Shown piece by piece: positions 1 through 11,959 of a stretch of DNA of 64,000 bases (positions are counted from its first letter, which is position 1; each line of letters starts with the position of its first letter). The notes below the pieces were generated by a model. That model worked only from the letters and a program-made list of their open reading frames with translations. It had not been told where the DNA came from and searched no databases. The stretch covers positions 1,178,001-1,242,000 of the forward strand of contig CANTUR010000039.1 of assembly GCA_947683625.1 (NCBI GenBank), read 5' to 3'. The translations under genes and the position numbers were made by a program. The stretch is from Mallotus nudiflorus (taxonomy: Eukaryota; Streptophyta; Magnoliopsida; Malpighiales; Euphorbiaceae).

Positions 1-1624
1 GAGAGGACTTTGCTCTAAAACATATAAAATACATTCAAAGGCCAAAACAACTTTTAGATTTCATAGCTAATTAATAAAATTAGGTTCAGTAAGTTTGTGG
101 TTTTTGAGAATGATGCTTAATGGGTTTAATGACCTTATATTATCAAATTGCTATAAAATATAATAAAATTATTAGTGATATGACATTGTTTGTTACTACC
201 ATTAGAATTGATCTTTAATCGCAATGGCCTCCCACTAACTTAGAGAATCCTACACTTCTAAAGTAGGAAATGGAAATCCCTTGTTGGATGGATTTCTAGT
301 GGGTGATGGAGTTCTTAATGGTTACTAATATCCCTCAGGTACACATTGCCATTCTTTGAATATTAGTTCTTATTAAGTGGCAACTCTTGCTATCACATCT
401 TATGTGAGGTTCCATTAATCTGACTCCTAGTGCTTAAAGATCGTAGGTAAACATTGTCATTTTTAACCTTTTTACATTAGGTCCACCCCATTGAATTAGT
501 GTAGTGTATGGATTTGAACACTATAAACCTCAGGTACTCCTATTTGCCATTCTTGGCCTATAGTGTATCTATATAGCCACAACATCTTATGGTTTAATAA
601 TAACACTACATGAATCTCTTAAGCCTTATGTACACTCCTATGTATCTATAGTCGATACACATAATCCTAAAACCACACATGTTATTGCTTTAATGGAGAG
701 CCTAAACCTAAATTTAATTTTAGAAGATTTTCTAGGCCTTTAATTGAGGTCTCACTTTCACACATTAGCCATTTTATATACATATCACATATATATATAC
801 ATCATGGCTTTATTATATAGCACGTAACAACATATACATCATATATATACATAGAACATAGATGATGGATGCACAAATATAGAGTACTCATGGGCCTTTC
901 CTAATCCTATTCCAACTTTTATAATATATTATAGGCCTTATCTTCATGGGCCTTGTGATCGTAGGCCTTTTCACCATCTCCAAGGATCTTCAACTTGAAT
1001 ACTTCAAGCTCCATTTCATAACTCTTATGGTTTACAATCAATCCTTGGCATACCAAGGTGAATATTACATCCTAATTCTATGTAATTAACATTTAATTAC
1101 ATACCAAATAATAAAATTAATTATAATCACAAAACATAAGATGCAATCTAGATCCATTATCATTCCTTATATGTATGACATGCAAAAATGAAATAAAATA
1201 CAACCCTTACTTGTTTAGGAATCAATTTGCAAGCATACAAGCATCAAAAGCAAAGATACTTAGTCCCAGGATAGGTCTCGATCGTGACATAGCTTTGGAT
1301 TAATTCTGTACAGAAGTACTCTTTCATACACATATAGTCTTAGTTGGGATGACTTATGTCCCGATTGGGACATAAGGTCTTGAGTGATGTCTTGATTGGG
1401 GCATACACTTATGATTAGTTTTCTGTATGAACTATAATTGCACATATTTAGTCCTTTTGAGTTGCGCCCAATCGGGATGGAATTGCTCCTGATTGGGATC
1501 ACCATAAAACCCATTTTAACCAATTTTTGCACACTTTTAGCCACTACACCTACAACTAACAATAATCATACTCACAATAATTGTAATTATTAATCAATTT
1601 AGCATATGTAAAGTGCAAAAAGTA
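1..1624 (-). mobile_element. Copia-A internal leader (partial)
   Basis: This stretch lies directly downstream, on the minus strand, of the primer site and LTR at 1625-3937, so it is read as the untranslated leader of that Copia element running off the left edge. I see no gag, protease or other retroelement protein motif in any frame. A 100-codon open frame at 1260-1562 on the minus strand has no recognisable domain. Near 336, 441 and 530 there are degenerate copies of a phrase like CCTCAGGTAC...TTGCCATTCTT, about 100 bases apart. Between 1276 and 1500 there is a cluster of TCCCGATTGGGA-type palindromes. The assignment rests on position rather than coding content. Confidence 0.45.
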
Positions 1625-1636
1625 GCTCTGATACCA
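1625..1636 (-). other. Primer-binding site, initiator tRNA-Met type
   Basis: The minus strand reads TGGTATCAGAGC, the usual plant Copia primer site complementary to the 3' end of initiator methionine tRNA. It sits next to the inner end of the LTR at 1637-3937 and fixes the element's orientation as leftward. Confidence 0.8.
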
Positions 1637-3937
1637 TTAAAAGGAAATGGTTGCCTTATATAGGGTGAAATTTCAAAAATTTCACTTACAAAACCCTTTA
1701 TCACACATGAAGATTTCCATTCCTATAGATCCATTTTGCATTTTACACATAGCTAAACCATACATCAATATGTAAAACAACAGACTAGGAAGTCTAGGGT
1801 TAAGAATACTTACAATCTCTTAAGTTTGATGTAGACCACAAATATTCTACAAGCTTTGGATTCTTTGGTTCAACTCTTTAATAAAATGCTTAACCCATAA
1901 GTTTTAGGCCTCTATCTTAAAACACCAAAGCTCCACCAAATCACCTTTTTGCTTAGATTAAATTTGTTGCAAGTAGCCTCTTTAATGACCCTCATAAAAC
2001 TTGCACTAAGTTGATCCTCTTGCAAGAACACTTAGGGTTTATTTTGTGTATAAGTTTCTCTCCTTTTATGTGTCTCTACACAAAGTGTCTAGCCTCTCTT
2101 AAGAAACACTTCCTTAGGATATATATATATATATATATATATATAGAAAGCAAACCCTAATGACATCATCTTTTACATCACATGTATATAACTAATCATA
2201 ATACATATCCAACTTGTATATGAGATAAGTATATAAAAAAGGTATGTAGATATTGAATACATCTTATGTATTCGTCTACATTCATTCTTTATATATAATC
2301 ATGTAACCTAATTCTTATCTTTGCCTTAGTCAAATTTATACACATAAGAGATTATGTGTGCCTAACATAACAAATTTACCATGGTCAATTTTTTACACTT
2401 AAGTGATAATGTGTGATTAACATGACAAGCCTAATAAGCCAAGCTTAATACTTATCATGCCAATAGTCAACATTATATATATAAGGGATAAGGCATGCCT
2501 AACTTGACAAATTTTGACCAAGTCATGTTCATATGGATTTAGGCATTGTAATTGGGCCGCACTTGGCCCAAGCCCAATCCATATAATAAATGGGCTTGCA
2601 TTAGGTCCATGGGTTTTCTCAACATCTTGGATTAATTCTTAGTCCAAAAACCTTATTGGGCCTAGGCCTAAATAACTTGGGCTATTAATCTAAGCCCAAT
2701 TAGAAATAACATATATTATTAATTTAATACCTTAATTAATATCTCATATTAAATAAGTATAAATTAACAATTAAACCCTTTACTTCAATTGGATTTCATG
2801 ATATGCTAGAATCATTGCTTAAAGCATAAATCTAATTCTATTAATCTTAATTATTTGATTAAACACTTTAATTAATAATTAGATTAATATTGATGGTGAT
2901 TTGGTTAAACTCTTTTAGGTGTGACTTACTAGGTTCATGTCTAATTGGCAATGAGAAGATAATATCAACACTTGACATTATTTAAAACTCTTTTCAAGTC
3001 TAAATGTGAAAGTACTAATTATGCATAATTAGTTCTCATAAATTGTGAGTGACCCTAGCAACGACATCACAACTGCCAAATTAGAAATGAATGCATGTAT
3101 TGATTCACAAGAACCCTTTTTGTCATAATTACCCAATTAAATCCTAGTGTAGCCTAGAGTCATGGTTTAGTCAAACTCTAATAGTTATATCATATGACCT
3201 CATCTTGTTTTATTCTTAATAAAATGTAACCAACACTAAAACTCTTTTAGTTTGTGTCATATTTATCCTGGCCAAGAACTTATTGATCAAGAAAGAACTT
3301 AGATCGTATAGGATCTTGTCCTAGTTCACTCCAGTTTATGAATCCCATCTTGGCTAAACACTCATCCTTACACTTAACTGACTACAGCCACTACACGCCA
3401 TATACCCATGTATGATTAACACAAGTATATAATCGATAATAAACCCTAACCACTTAAATGTTAATGACCATGTTATCTCAAGTCAAAGGACTATATGCTT
3501 TATTATGACCTAGATTGTGATTGTTGACTATAAGTGAATATCCATGCAATCACGAATCTAATGTCATGTTCGATCCACCCATTACATGAATATCCACATG
3601 TCTATTTTGATATCTTATATCAAGTAGTACGAGACTCACTACCTCCTACTATTAGTATCACATATTAATCAAGGAAAATAGATAGAGGTGATCATCTAAT
3701 TAATATTACCCAGATAGTAATTAATCGACTATGAACAATTTTATGGCATACGTACTAAATAAATTTACAGCTCATATTATCAACTCTTGAAAATAAATTT
3801 ATTTAACAATATGTCAATGGATAAATATTCAATTAAATAAATAGTTTAAATAATAGAATATTATTTTATTACCATTTGGGATAATTTACAATGTCAAATA
3901 TGTGATTGGCCTCTAGGGCATACAACATATGCTAACA
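1637..3937 (-). mobile_element. Copia-A 5' LTR, minus orientation
   Basis: Read on the minus strand, the LTR opens TGTTAGCATATGTTG and soon reaches CCCTAGAGGCC, the start seen in many plant Copia LTRs. It runs to the primer site at 1636. At about 2.3 kb it is a long LTR. The inner end shows no clean CA, so the border may be a few bases off. The segment 2890-3720 is clearly related, in reverse orientation, to the LTR at 62353-63438, and 1640-2130 matches the fragment at 9413-9911. On its outer side it abuts LINE reverse transcriptase exactly at the catalytic box, which suggests insertion into that LINE. Confidence 0.75.
2119..2146. repeat. (TA)n microsatellite
   Basis: A run of about 14 TA dinucleotides inside the Copia-A LTR. 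The related fragment at 9413-9911 lacks this run, so it is a local expansion. Confidence 0.9.
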
Positions 3938-6155
3938 TCTTATACTTTAGGCAGATTATATTCTTCTTTTTAGTTGAGCATCCAAATCAAACATTCATAA
4001 TTTAACTTATCTATTTGAATCTTATAGGGAGATATCAGGTCAGCGGCTTAAGTAGGAAAATCATAGATTTTTTTAGTAAGCATATTTCTTCTTCTCGCAT
4101 GCAGCGTGGCATGCTTTCTTTTAATTATCTGGATGTTCCTTTGTTTAAAGGGACCCCTAGATGTAGATGGTTATAGCCTATTATGAATAAGGTCCTCTCT
4201 AAATTTAAAGATTGGAAAGGTAAATCACTCTCTATGGTGAGATGTGTTACTCTAGTTATGGTTATTTCATTATTTCCTTTATGACTTATAAGTGGCTTAT
4301 GGCTCTTCTTTATTTTATAGAGGAGATGATTAGAAATTTTGTTTGGATAGGATTAACTGGCACTAAAAAGCTTATCATTATCAAATAGGATGATTGTTGC
4401 CATCCAAAAGAAGAGGGTGGTCTAGTCTTAAATGGCTTCATTGCTTAAATTTAGCTATGCCTTGTAAGTTAGCTTGGAATGTGCACTCAAATAATGGTTT
4501 TGTCTATTATTTTCTTTACACTATATATCTTTCTACTTCAAAGACTACTAGGTCATCTCATATGTTTCATTTATTTGGTCCTCCATCAAATATTGTTACT
4601 TTGAGCTTCATCAAACATGGTGCTTCTTATAGTCTTCACTTTTGGAATGATAATTGGTTAGGATATGTTATTGTTGATCATCTCTATATCCCTTTATGGT
4701 TTTATCCTCATTTTCATACTAGAATCTCATATATCTTTATTAATGGAATTTGGAATCTTTCCTAAGATTTTTGAAACATTTTTCCTTAAGTATGTGCTGA
4801 CATTTTATGTATTTTTAGCACTTCTTCTTTAAAGGATTCATTTTTTTCAAAGGCTCCTTAAACAGTTTCTCTCTACCAAAGATGACTACAATTTACATCA
4901 TGTTTCTTCTCCTAAGGTGGCTTAAGGAAAAGAGGTCTTAAGGCATAATTTATCACCCTCTTGATCATTTATTTTATGGTGAGCTATTTTAAATAAGCTC
5001 CCCACTGATCAAATCCTTAGTGAAAAGGGGTTTCACATGGCTTCTCAATGTTGGTTTTGTGCTCAACACGAAGAATCATTGGATCACATCTTTTTGTATT
5101 GTCCTTATCTAGTTACTATTTGGTTTGCTCTATTTAATCTTTTTAATGTGCAGCTAAATATTTCCAATGGCTTTCTTAATTTATTTAATTCTATTTGAAA
5201 AGTTAAATTCTCCTCATAAATTTAGGTCCTTTGGCATGTTGGTGATGTTACCACAGTTTGACTTATTTGATGCATCAGAAATCAAATTACCTTTTAGGAT
5301 GAATTTTCTCCTATTTCTTTTACTATTTGGTGTATATGTCATGCTGTCAAGCAAGCAGAGCTCTTTTCATTTTAGGTATTTGTCTTCAGTTATTTTTGAT
5401 CTGATAATCCTTCGGTGTTTTAGAATTGTAACTATCCTAAGCCTTACACTTATTATCTTCCCTGTCTGCTAGCTCCATCCTAGTAGAGGATGGTTAAAGA
5501 TAAACTCTGATAGTGCTGCTTATGGATCTCTTGGATCTTCTACTGTTGGTGGTATCATAAGAGATTACTTCAGTCAAGCTCTAGCCTTATTCACTACACT
5601 TATTGGAATTCATTATGCTTATGAAGCTGAAATCCTTGCTATGGTGATAACTATCAAGAAGGTTTCCTTTTTACCTTCTTCTCCTATATGGATAGAAAAT
5701 GATTCTACTTTTATAGTTGATTTATTACAGAACTGATCTTCAGTTGTTCCATGGTCTGTATGCCATGAATGGGAGGCTTGTCTCTCTTTACTTCATTTTA
5801 TGAGGTTCACGTCTCTCACATCTATTGTGAAGGTAATCAGGTGGTAGATTGTCTTTCATCTTTTGGTCTTTCCTTGTCTTCTTTAACTTAGTGGCCTACA
5901 TATCTAATGGAATGTTAATCTCTCATGGTCAATAATGCTATGGGTTATTGTAATTATAGATTTTCTTAACCTTTTGTCTTTAGGTCTCTTGGACCTTGAT
6001 GTCCCTTTTCATGTATTAACTCTTATTTTTCTTTTAATAATATTTTAGGAGTGAGTACCACATGAAGTATATGGGTTTGGGTTGCTAGACTAGCTAGGAT
6101 AACTTTGTCCATTATTTGATGGTTAGTCTCTCTTCCATTTTATAAAAAAAATAAT
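3938..6155 (+). mobile_element. L1-type LINE, 5'-truncated and decayed
   Basis: Conceptual translation across frames gives the order of a plant L1 second ORF. The reverse transcriptase catalytic box is at about 3951, reading ADY-ILLF where FADD is expected, followed by SGQR. The phrase YLDVPLFKGTP is near 4130. A linker with FWNDNWLG and a terminal NGIWNLS spans 4394-4765. A zinc-binding domain at about 4975-5130 has CWFC followed by HIFLYC. A C-terminal RNase H lies at about 5490-5900 with the acidic residues in NSDSA, YEAEILA and ENDST. Stops and frameshifts are scattered throughout. The tail at 6141-6163 is A-rich. The catalytic change and the stops show it is dead. The 5' part is missing where Copia-A begins. 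Confidence 0.8.
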
Positions 6156-6163
6156 AAAAAGAG

Positions 6164-7168
6164 AAAATGCAAACTTTATTACCAAAGCATGATCTTTATA
6201 ATAAAAATATGCACTTTAGCACTAAAATACCAAATCTACTTAAAAAGGAGGAAGTTTCAATAAAAAAAAAAGTTATAAATATGATGCTCAAAATGTAAGT
6301 TCACTAAAATTGCAAAATATGCAACAAACACTCCTAGATGTCACTTGAACTTCCTGCACCATCCACATATCTTATACTACTTTAAAAAGTCATAATTTCA
6401 CCAAAAAAAATTAACAAAATAAATAAAATGGATGCAAAATAATGCAAAAATAATATAAAAAATAATTAGGAGTAGAAGAGAAGAATGAAATGTAAATTTA
6501 AAAATGCAATTTTTATTAAAAATAGTATTAGGATCCTTAGAGGGACTTATCTTTATAGCTCGCTTTGACCATGATGTAGTTTGGTTTGGTGAGAAAGTGC
6601 TAAAATCCTAAAAGCAATGAGTAGAGAATGGTTTGTAGTGTTTTGGTTAATTAGATTCCATGAGTCATTCTCCTTGATAACAAGGGTTTGAGGTTTAGAA
6701 TAGTGAGAAAATAGTGTCAAAAATTCATCCAACATAGTGTCCTAAAAGTTTGTATTTCCAAGTCCCTAAAAATCCATAAAAAGGTGAAATTTGGACATAT
6801 AGGTTATAAAGTCTTCCCATACGTATGGGATGTGTAACCCATAATTAAAAGGTAATTTTGTATGACCTATTAGTGTGGATTAACAACCCATATGTGTGGC
6901 ATATTATCCCATGAGTGTGGGATGTTATGGGATGTATGTTGGTGAGCAGACAACACTCAGTTTCATACTATTTTACTTCTTTAGGCCTACCTTAGATGAC
7001 CTTTAGGGTTTAGGTGATTATTTATAGGTATTTTTGGATGTTTTTTTAGGGCTTTTCATCTTGTAAAAGCATGCTAGGGATGACTTTTGGAAGTCATCCT
7101 TTGTGTAGTTGATAGAGACCTTCATTATTGGATCATTTTAGGAGATCACCAAAATTTTAGTATCAATA
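6164..7168 (-). mobile_element. Tat-F 3' LTR, truncated
   Basis: This matches the right half of the solo LTR at 48216-50584: both share an AATGCAAACTTTAGCACCAAAATACC-like start, the CACTCC...CACTTGAAC stretch and the GGATCC/TC-TTAGAGG block. It ends on the + strand in TATCAATA, a decayed TATCAACA, giving a minus-strand start close to TGTTGATAC. A polypurine tract lies directly to the right, so this is the 3' LTR of an element pointing left. The left part is lost at the LINE tail. It contains CCCA-N6-TGGG palindromes at 6816-6829 and 6908-6921. Confidence 0.7.
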
Positions 7169-7185
7169 GTTGCCCCTTACTTTAC
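7169..7185 (-). other. Polypurine tract of Tat-F
   Basis: The minus strand reads AAAGTAAGGGGCAAC directly before the LTR start, as a plus-strand primer should. It marks the LTR at 6164-7168 as the 3' one. Confidence 0.65.
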
Positions 7186-7231
7186 ATGCACTAAGCAAGT
7201 TTGTGCTTGTTGACACATGGTAAGCAAAATA

Positions 7232-7366
7232 TAGCCTATATAAGGCTAAAGGTGAGCTATATAAGGCTTAGCTCATTTAAGGCTAAAAGTGCAACTTGTA
7301 TAGGCTTAGCCCTTATAAGGCTAAAAGTGCAGCCCATACAAGGTTTAGTCCATGTAAGGCTAAAAT
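7232..7366. repeat. Tandem repeat, 37-38 base unit, about 3.5 copies
   Basis: The phrase TAAGGCTAAA recurs at 7241, 7278, 7316 and 7354, and between copies a variant GGCTTAG phrase recurs too. The array sits just inside the polypurine tract of the Tat-F element, the place where Tat/Ogre elements are known to carry variable tandem repeats. Confidence 0.75.
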
Positions 7367-8710
7367 TATGATGTACTGTGTGTTGTGTAGCCTATATAAA
7401 AGTGTGAAATGCTATTTAGTTTTCAAAATAATGATGCATGTAGAATTTTCTTTAACTACATTTTTCCTAATTCACCCACATTGGGGAAAGGTGTGTATCA
7501 GGGATTCTAATAAACTTTAAATGTAGTAATCTCAATTTAAAATTATTTTTTATATTTCATAATGATTGAAAACTCTTGGCCAAGGATGTTTTTATTACCA
7601 AGTGAAAAGGCCAATGTCCCAAATGATTAGGTGAGAATCTCACAAAGTGAGGCCTTTAAAAGACCTTGATGAACAAAACAATTTTTACTATTGAAACATT
7701 CCCTCAACAACTATGAATGTCAATCATACATTTATTTTTTTAGGATTTTTCCCTTTTTAAGCATTCCTTGCCTTTCCATGTTATTCAGTGTGGATGTCAT
7801 CAAAGAGTATTTTACTCATTTTAAGCATTGGAGTAGATGAAATTTTATTTTTTCTACCTTAGTTTTCCCTTTTCAGGTTTTCCCTTCCTTTCTTATGTTA
7901 CTTAGCTTGAATTCCACTAAGGGACACTTTTTTACACTCTTAATCATTTCGAGCATTGGAGTAGATTAAGTATGATTTGGCATTCATGCCAATAGGAAAT
8001 TGCTTTAACAATCACAAGTTGTCTTGTGCATCATAATTCCTTATGAACCTTACTTTAAGAGGTCCTTTTCCCTCACATATGGTTATCAAGCATTAAGTTG
8101 ATTAAGGTTTAAAAATCTTCGCTTGGAGTTATGGATCATAATTAAGAAATTATGAAAACCTCATTAAAATAATGATTAAGACAGTTAGGGTCAGCTAGTC
8201 CATCCTTATTACATGCCTTCCTTAGTGTGAATTCATCTATAAAAGCATGAGAGGATCTTTGCATGAATGTACATGCATGCATTTAAAAGTAAATAGGAAA
8301 AAGTACTTAATTAGGGGGTATCATATACTTTTGGACATGTTCTTCATCTGCTTCTTGTCATTTTTTGCATGTTTTTTTATGTCCCATATGCATTGGTTTG
8401 CATGTCAAAAGAGCATCTTTAAAGCCTTGGGGGCCTTTTTGCTACCCTACAGGAATGACCCATGAGTGTGGGTTTTACAACCCATGAGTATAGGTTGATG
8501 ACCTATGTGGTTATACCCCAAGCTCATTGGTTATTTTTTTACCCACAAAGTTAAGCCCATTTAAAGGCTTTTTATTTTGGCTTTCTCCTCATTTTGACTT
8601 GAACTTTCTCTCTCTTTTAGGATATTGTCTAGACTTTAGTGAATTTTTTCTTTTACTCTATATTTTCACTATGTAAGGAGGCAATTTTCCTTAAGTTTTC
8701 AACCTTGCAA
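7367..8710. other. Tat-F 3' non-coding region
   Basis: No credible coding sequence. Two degenerate copies of a segment ending in GAGCATTGGAGTAGAT lie at about 7760-7850 and 7880-7970. A third relative (GAGCATTGGAGTATAT) occurs at about 55100 next to another gypsy 3' LTR. At 8459-8472 there is a copy of CCCATGAGTGTGGG identical to the one at 6908, with a decayed copy at 8481-8494. Confidence 0.45.
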
Positions 8711-9400
8711 TCTTTGAGGGGATGGATATAGAAGTCGGTAACCTAGAGAGCACAGCTACTACTTCTTAGAAGTTGGTGCCATATTTTTTCGCCTACCCTA
8801 TCCTTGTATCTTTTGCATGCTTTTATGGAATTCTAGCAAACAAAAGATAGATTATGAGTTAAAATTTATTTAGCTTTCATAAGTAAATATCTTAGTCATA
8901 GAAATTATTATGTATCACTTCCCCTTTATTAGAGTATACGTTTATTTTCCTTCACATGTTAGAATTCCTTTGGGAATTTCCTAGAAATAAGAGAAAAATT
9001 AATAATTAGTGTATATTTTATTGTTATGAATAAATATTTTAGTAAAAAATATGTTTGCTAACTTCGCTTTATTAGGGTAAGGTTATACCCTTGGTTTTTT
9101 CGAGTAGCTTTACCGATGCAAAGTAGTTTTGTAGGAGCTTGCTGGAGGTAGTACATGCTCATGATCATGGCCTTGGCTTTGATGTTTTGATCCAAAGCTT
9201 GTCGGTGGATTTGATAGTGTTAAAGAGTCTCCAAGTGGCTATAACTGTGTTGATTAAAAGGTAGTTTGACTATATGCACACCTTTTACTTCCAATTTTGG
9301 GAGATGATGATCACACTCTTAACTTTGTTGCATTCACTAGCCTTTCATTCTCTAGTTGGCAAGTGTCTTTTAAGATCTTTGAGGATCTTGAGGCTCTTTC
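8711..9400 (+). pseudogene. Antisense plant-mobile-domain ORF of Tat-F (relic)
   Basis: This lies antisense to the Tat element, in the same relative place as the better-preserved copy at 11960-16089. The N-terminal stub MDIEVGNLESTATTS at about 8711 resembles LDVEGNF...TSTAGTST of that copy. At about 9270-9380 the frame gives MHTFYFQFWEMMIT followed by LAFHSLVG, aligning with MHTFHLPVGGMAIT...RFS in the other copy. That phrase is typical of the plant mobile domain (the aminotransferase-like domain of MAIN/MAIL proteins). Frameshifts and stops make it non-functional. It is cut off on the right by the Copia-A LTR fragment. Confidence 0.5.
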
Positions 9401-9412
9401 TATAGAGTTATT

Positions 9413-9911
9413 GAAGGAAACAGTTATACAACATATAAGTGTTATAAGCACAAGCTTTAGATAGCATAAAGTTTCAAAAATTTTACTTGCATAACCCTTC
9501 ATCATATGAAAATTTCCATTCCTATATATCAAATTTGCATTTGCACATAGTTAAATCATAAAACAACGTAAGCTTAAGAAAACTTACCAACTCCTAAGTT
9601 TGATGTAGACCACAATAATTATTTACATTCTTTGATGTAGTTAGTTAAACTCTTGAAACAGATGCTCCAACCTCTTAAGTGTGAGGCCTTTAGCTTGAAA
9701 CACCAAAGCTTTACTAATCACAAATCACCTTCTTCCTTTGATTTGGTTAGATGTAACTAGCCTCTCAAATGACCTATACAAAACTTGCTCTAGCTTAATC
9801 TCCTTATAAGAACACTTAGGGTTTGTTTTATATATATGTTGTTTTCTTTCTTTTGTGTATCTCTACACAATCTCTAATCATTTAACCTTAGAAACATATC
9901 TTAAGTTATTA
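9413..9911 (-). mobile_element. Copia-A-family LTR fragment
   Basis: It aligns with 1640-2130 in the same orientation: shared phrases include GAAATTTCCATTCCTATA, TTTGATGTAGACCACAA, AACACCAAAGCT, AAGAACACTTAGGGTTT and GTATCTCTACACAA. Only the inner quarter of the LTR is present. It is truncated exactly where the Tat-G LTR begins at 9912. Confidence 0.7.
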
Positions 9912-10816
9912 TGAGTGACCTTTCTTTAGTTTCTTATTTTTTGTTTCGAGACGAATCAGTTCCATAAGGGACTTTTTATTTCTGAAGGACATGGCAACTT
10001 TACTAAATAAGGACAAATGATTGGTCTTGGGAGGAATGAGATGCTCTTTCAATTTTATAGAGTTGCCACTCGATTTTTAGAAAATTAGGAAAAGAAGGAG
10101 ATAACTTGGGTTACTCAGTGAGTATTGCCCCTAGCTATACCGATGTTAGGTCTTAGGGTTTTTGGGCCTTTCAAACGCATTCTCATTGTCTATTTTATCT
10201 AATTTGGCCTCAATTTTATCGCATGACACCTAGAATTGTAAACGCACACTTTTGAGTGATAGACGCTAATCTTGGGTTATTTTGGACTATTTTGAGACCA
10301 CTTCTAAAGGTTTTAGAGCCTTTCATACATGTTTTTAAAGTCTATTTTTTCTAGTTTGGCTTCAATTTTAGTGCGTGACACCTAGGGATGTTTATGGCTT
10401 TACGTACACTTCTAAGAGACACATGCTAATCCTCGGATATGTTAGATCATTCCAGGACCACTTCTGTAGGTTTTGGAGCCTTCTGAATGTGTTTTTAAAG
10501 TTCATTTTATCAAAATTGATTTCCATTTTTTCATAAAGTTAGGTCCTAGTCTAATGAAATGAACACTGACCCAACAAACTGAGTGTTCCAAAAAAGGAGT
10601 TCTCAAAATAAGCTTCTCATTATTCTAATAATTCATATTTTGTAAGGTCGAAGCATAACTTAATGGCTCGGTTATCGATTTTTCACATTGGTGAAGTTAG
10701 TTATTTTTTTAAAGTTGCACACTTCAAAGGTGTTATGAGCGTGTAGATTCTAGCCATCTTAGAGGTTCATTTAATCATTGGACCTTTTTAGGGATAGTCA
10801 AATTTAAGGTATGACA
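9912..10816 (-). mobile_element. Tat-G 3' LTR (internally deleted)
   Basis: On the + strand it runs from TGAGTGACC to GGTATGACA, so the minus strand begins TGTCATACC, a start seen in Tat/Ogre LTRs. It matches both ends of the LTR at 27716-29754 but lacks about 1.1 kb equivalent to 27950-29070. It shares the GAGACGAATCAGTT and GAGTYGCCACYCRATTTTTAG blocks with both other copies. Confidence 0.75.
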
Positions 10817-10832
10817 GTTGCTCCTTGCTTCA
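10817..10832 (-). other. Polypurine tract of Tat-G
   Basis: The minus strand reads GAAGCAAGGAGCAAC immediately before TGTCATACC. It closely resembles the Tat-F tract and identifies the adjacent LTR as the 3' one. Confidence 0.6.
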
Positions 10833-10964
10833 CGTGTGTTGCATGGCCACCTAGCACCAGTTTCAATACACTTGAAGCAATTGTAAAGATGTAAAAAATC
10901 ATTTTCTGATGAGAGACGTACTTACCTAAGTATTATGTCATTATGATTCGATTATTGGGATATT

Positions 10965-11375
10965 GCCACTATAACCTCTTTAGGTGTCAGGTGAATAGAC
11001 AGATGTTGTTGCTATAACCTCTGTAGGTGTTAAATGAGCAAAATCATGCCACTATAATCTCCTCTGGTGCAGTGAACAAACAAATATTGTCACTAACCTC
11101 TTTAGGTTTTAGGAGAAAAGATAAATACTGCTACTATAACCTTTTTAAGTGTCAGGCAAAAAGACAAATACTGCCACTATAACCTCTTCAGGTCTCAAAT
11201 GAACAGAATCATGCCACTATAACCTTTTCAGGTGTCAAGTGAATAGAATCATGGCACTAAAACCTCTTCAGGTGTCAGGTGAACAAAATCATGGCACTAG
11301 AACCTCTTCAAGTGTCAAGTGAACAGAATCATGCCACTATAACTTCTTCAGGTGTTAGCAAATAGATTGTTGTGA
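10965..11375. repeat. Tandem array, 40-43 base unit, about 10 copies
   Basis: The unit reads roughly GCCACTATAACCTCTTCAGG, then TGTCAAGTGAACAGAATCAT. The core ATAACC or its variant falls at 10971, 11014, 11054, about 11094, 11136, 11179, 11219, 11259, 11299 and 11339. The last five spacings are exactly 40, so the right part is younger. It sits between the polypurine tract and the antisense gene of Tat-G. Copies are adjacent with no spacers, so this is not a CRISPR array. Confidence 0.9.
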
Positions 11376-11399
11376 TTATTGTAATGTAATGTGTCCTTC

Positions 11400-11465
11400 T
11401 CTTTTAGTCTTGGTCAGTGATGATGTAGTGATGATGCAGTGATGATGTAATAATGATGATGTCAT
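11400..11465. repeat. GATGAT-rich simple repeat
   Basis: Short imperfect repeats of GATGATGTAGT and GATGATGCAGT next to the 40-base array in the 3' region of Tat-G. Confidence 0.6.
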
Positions 11466-11959
11466 TACTTGGTGTGTTGCAAATGTTATTTTGATGATTT
11501 TGAGCTGGGTATCCTTTTGATGATTCTTCACTATTTTTCTTCTTTTAGGAGGTGCTAAGTTTTTAAAAGTGGTGAGGCCACACGCGATGCCTCTAGATAG
11601 ATGTAGTCCTTATCAGTGTACTTTTTCATGTGAGTTTGGTGCATGTCTTATGTTCAAATAAAGGTTTAAGACTAGAAAAATTAGTGTGCAAAGTCTCAGA
11701 GTTTGCATACAACTATATAGGAGCGCGTGGAGGGGGGAAGTGTGCATGGTTGTGTACGTGGAGTGCAAGATCATGCGTCTAGCTCATGGCCACATGTGTC
11801 GCCCTCTCTTATCTACTTAAGACATCTATTTTTAAGGTTCAGGGAAGCTTCTTTCGGCCTTCTCTAAGTGTTTTTCATCTTTTTTTGACCCTTTTTGAGT
11901 TTTAAGTATTTTTTTGCTCTCTATTTTTGCTTCTGAATCTTTATTTTTCTCTGCATAAG

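Noticed and set aside
1260..1562. 100-codon frame in the Copia-A leader
   Set aside because: No motif. It spans the palindrome cluster and is better explained as leader.
10965..11375. CRISPR-like array
   Set aside because: The 40-base units are directly adjacent without unique spacers, in a plant retroelement.
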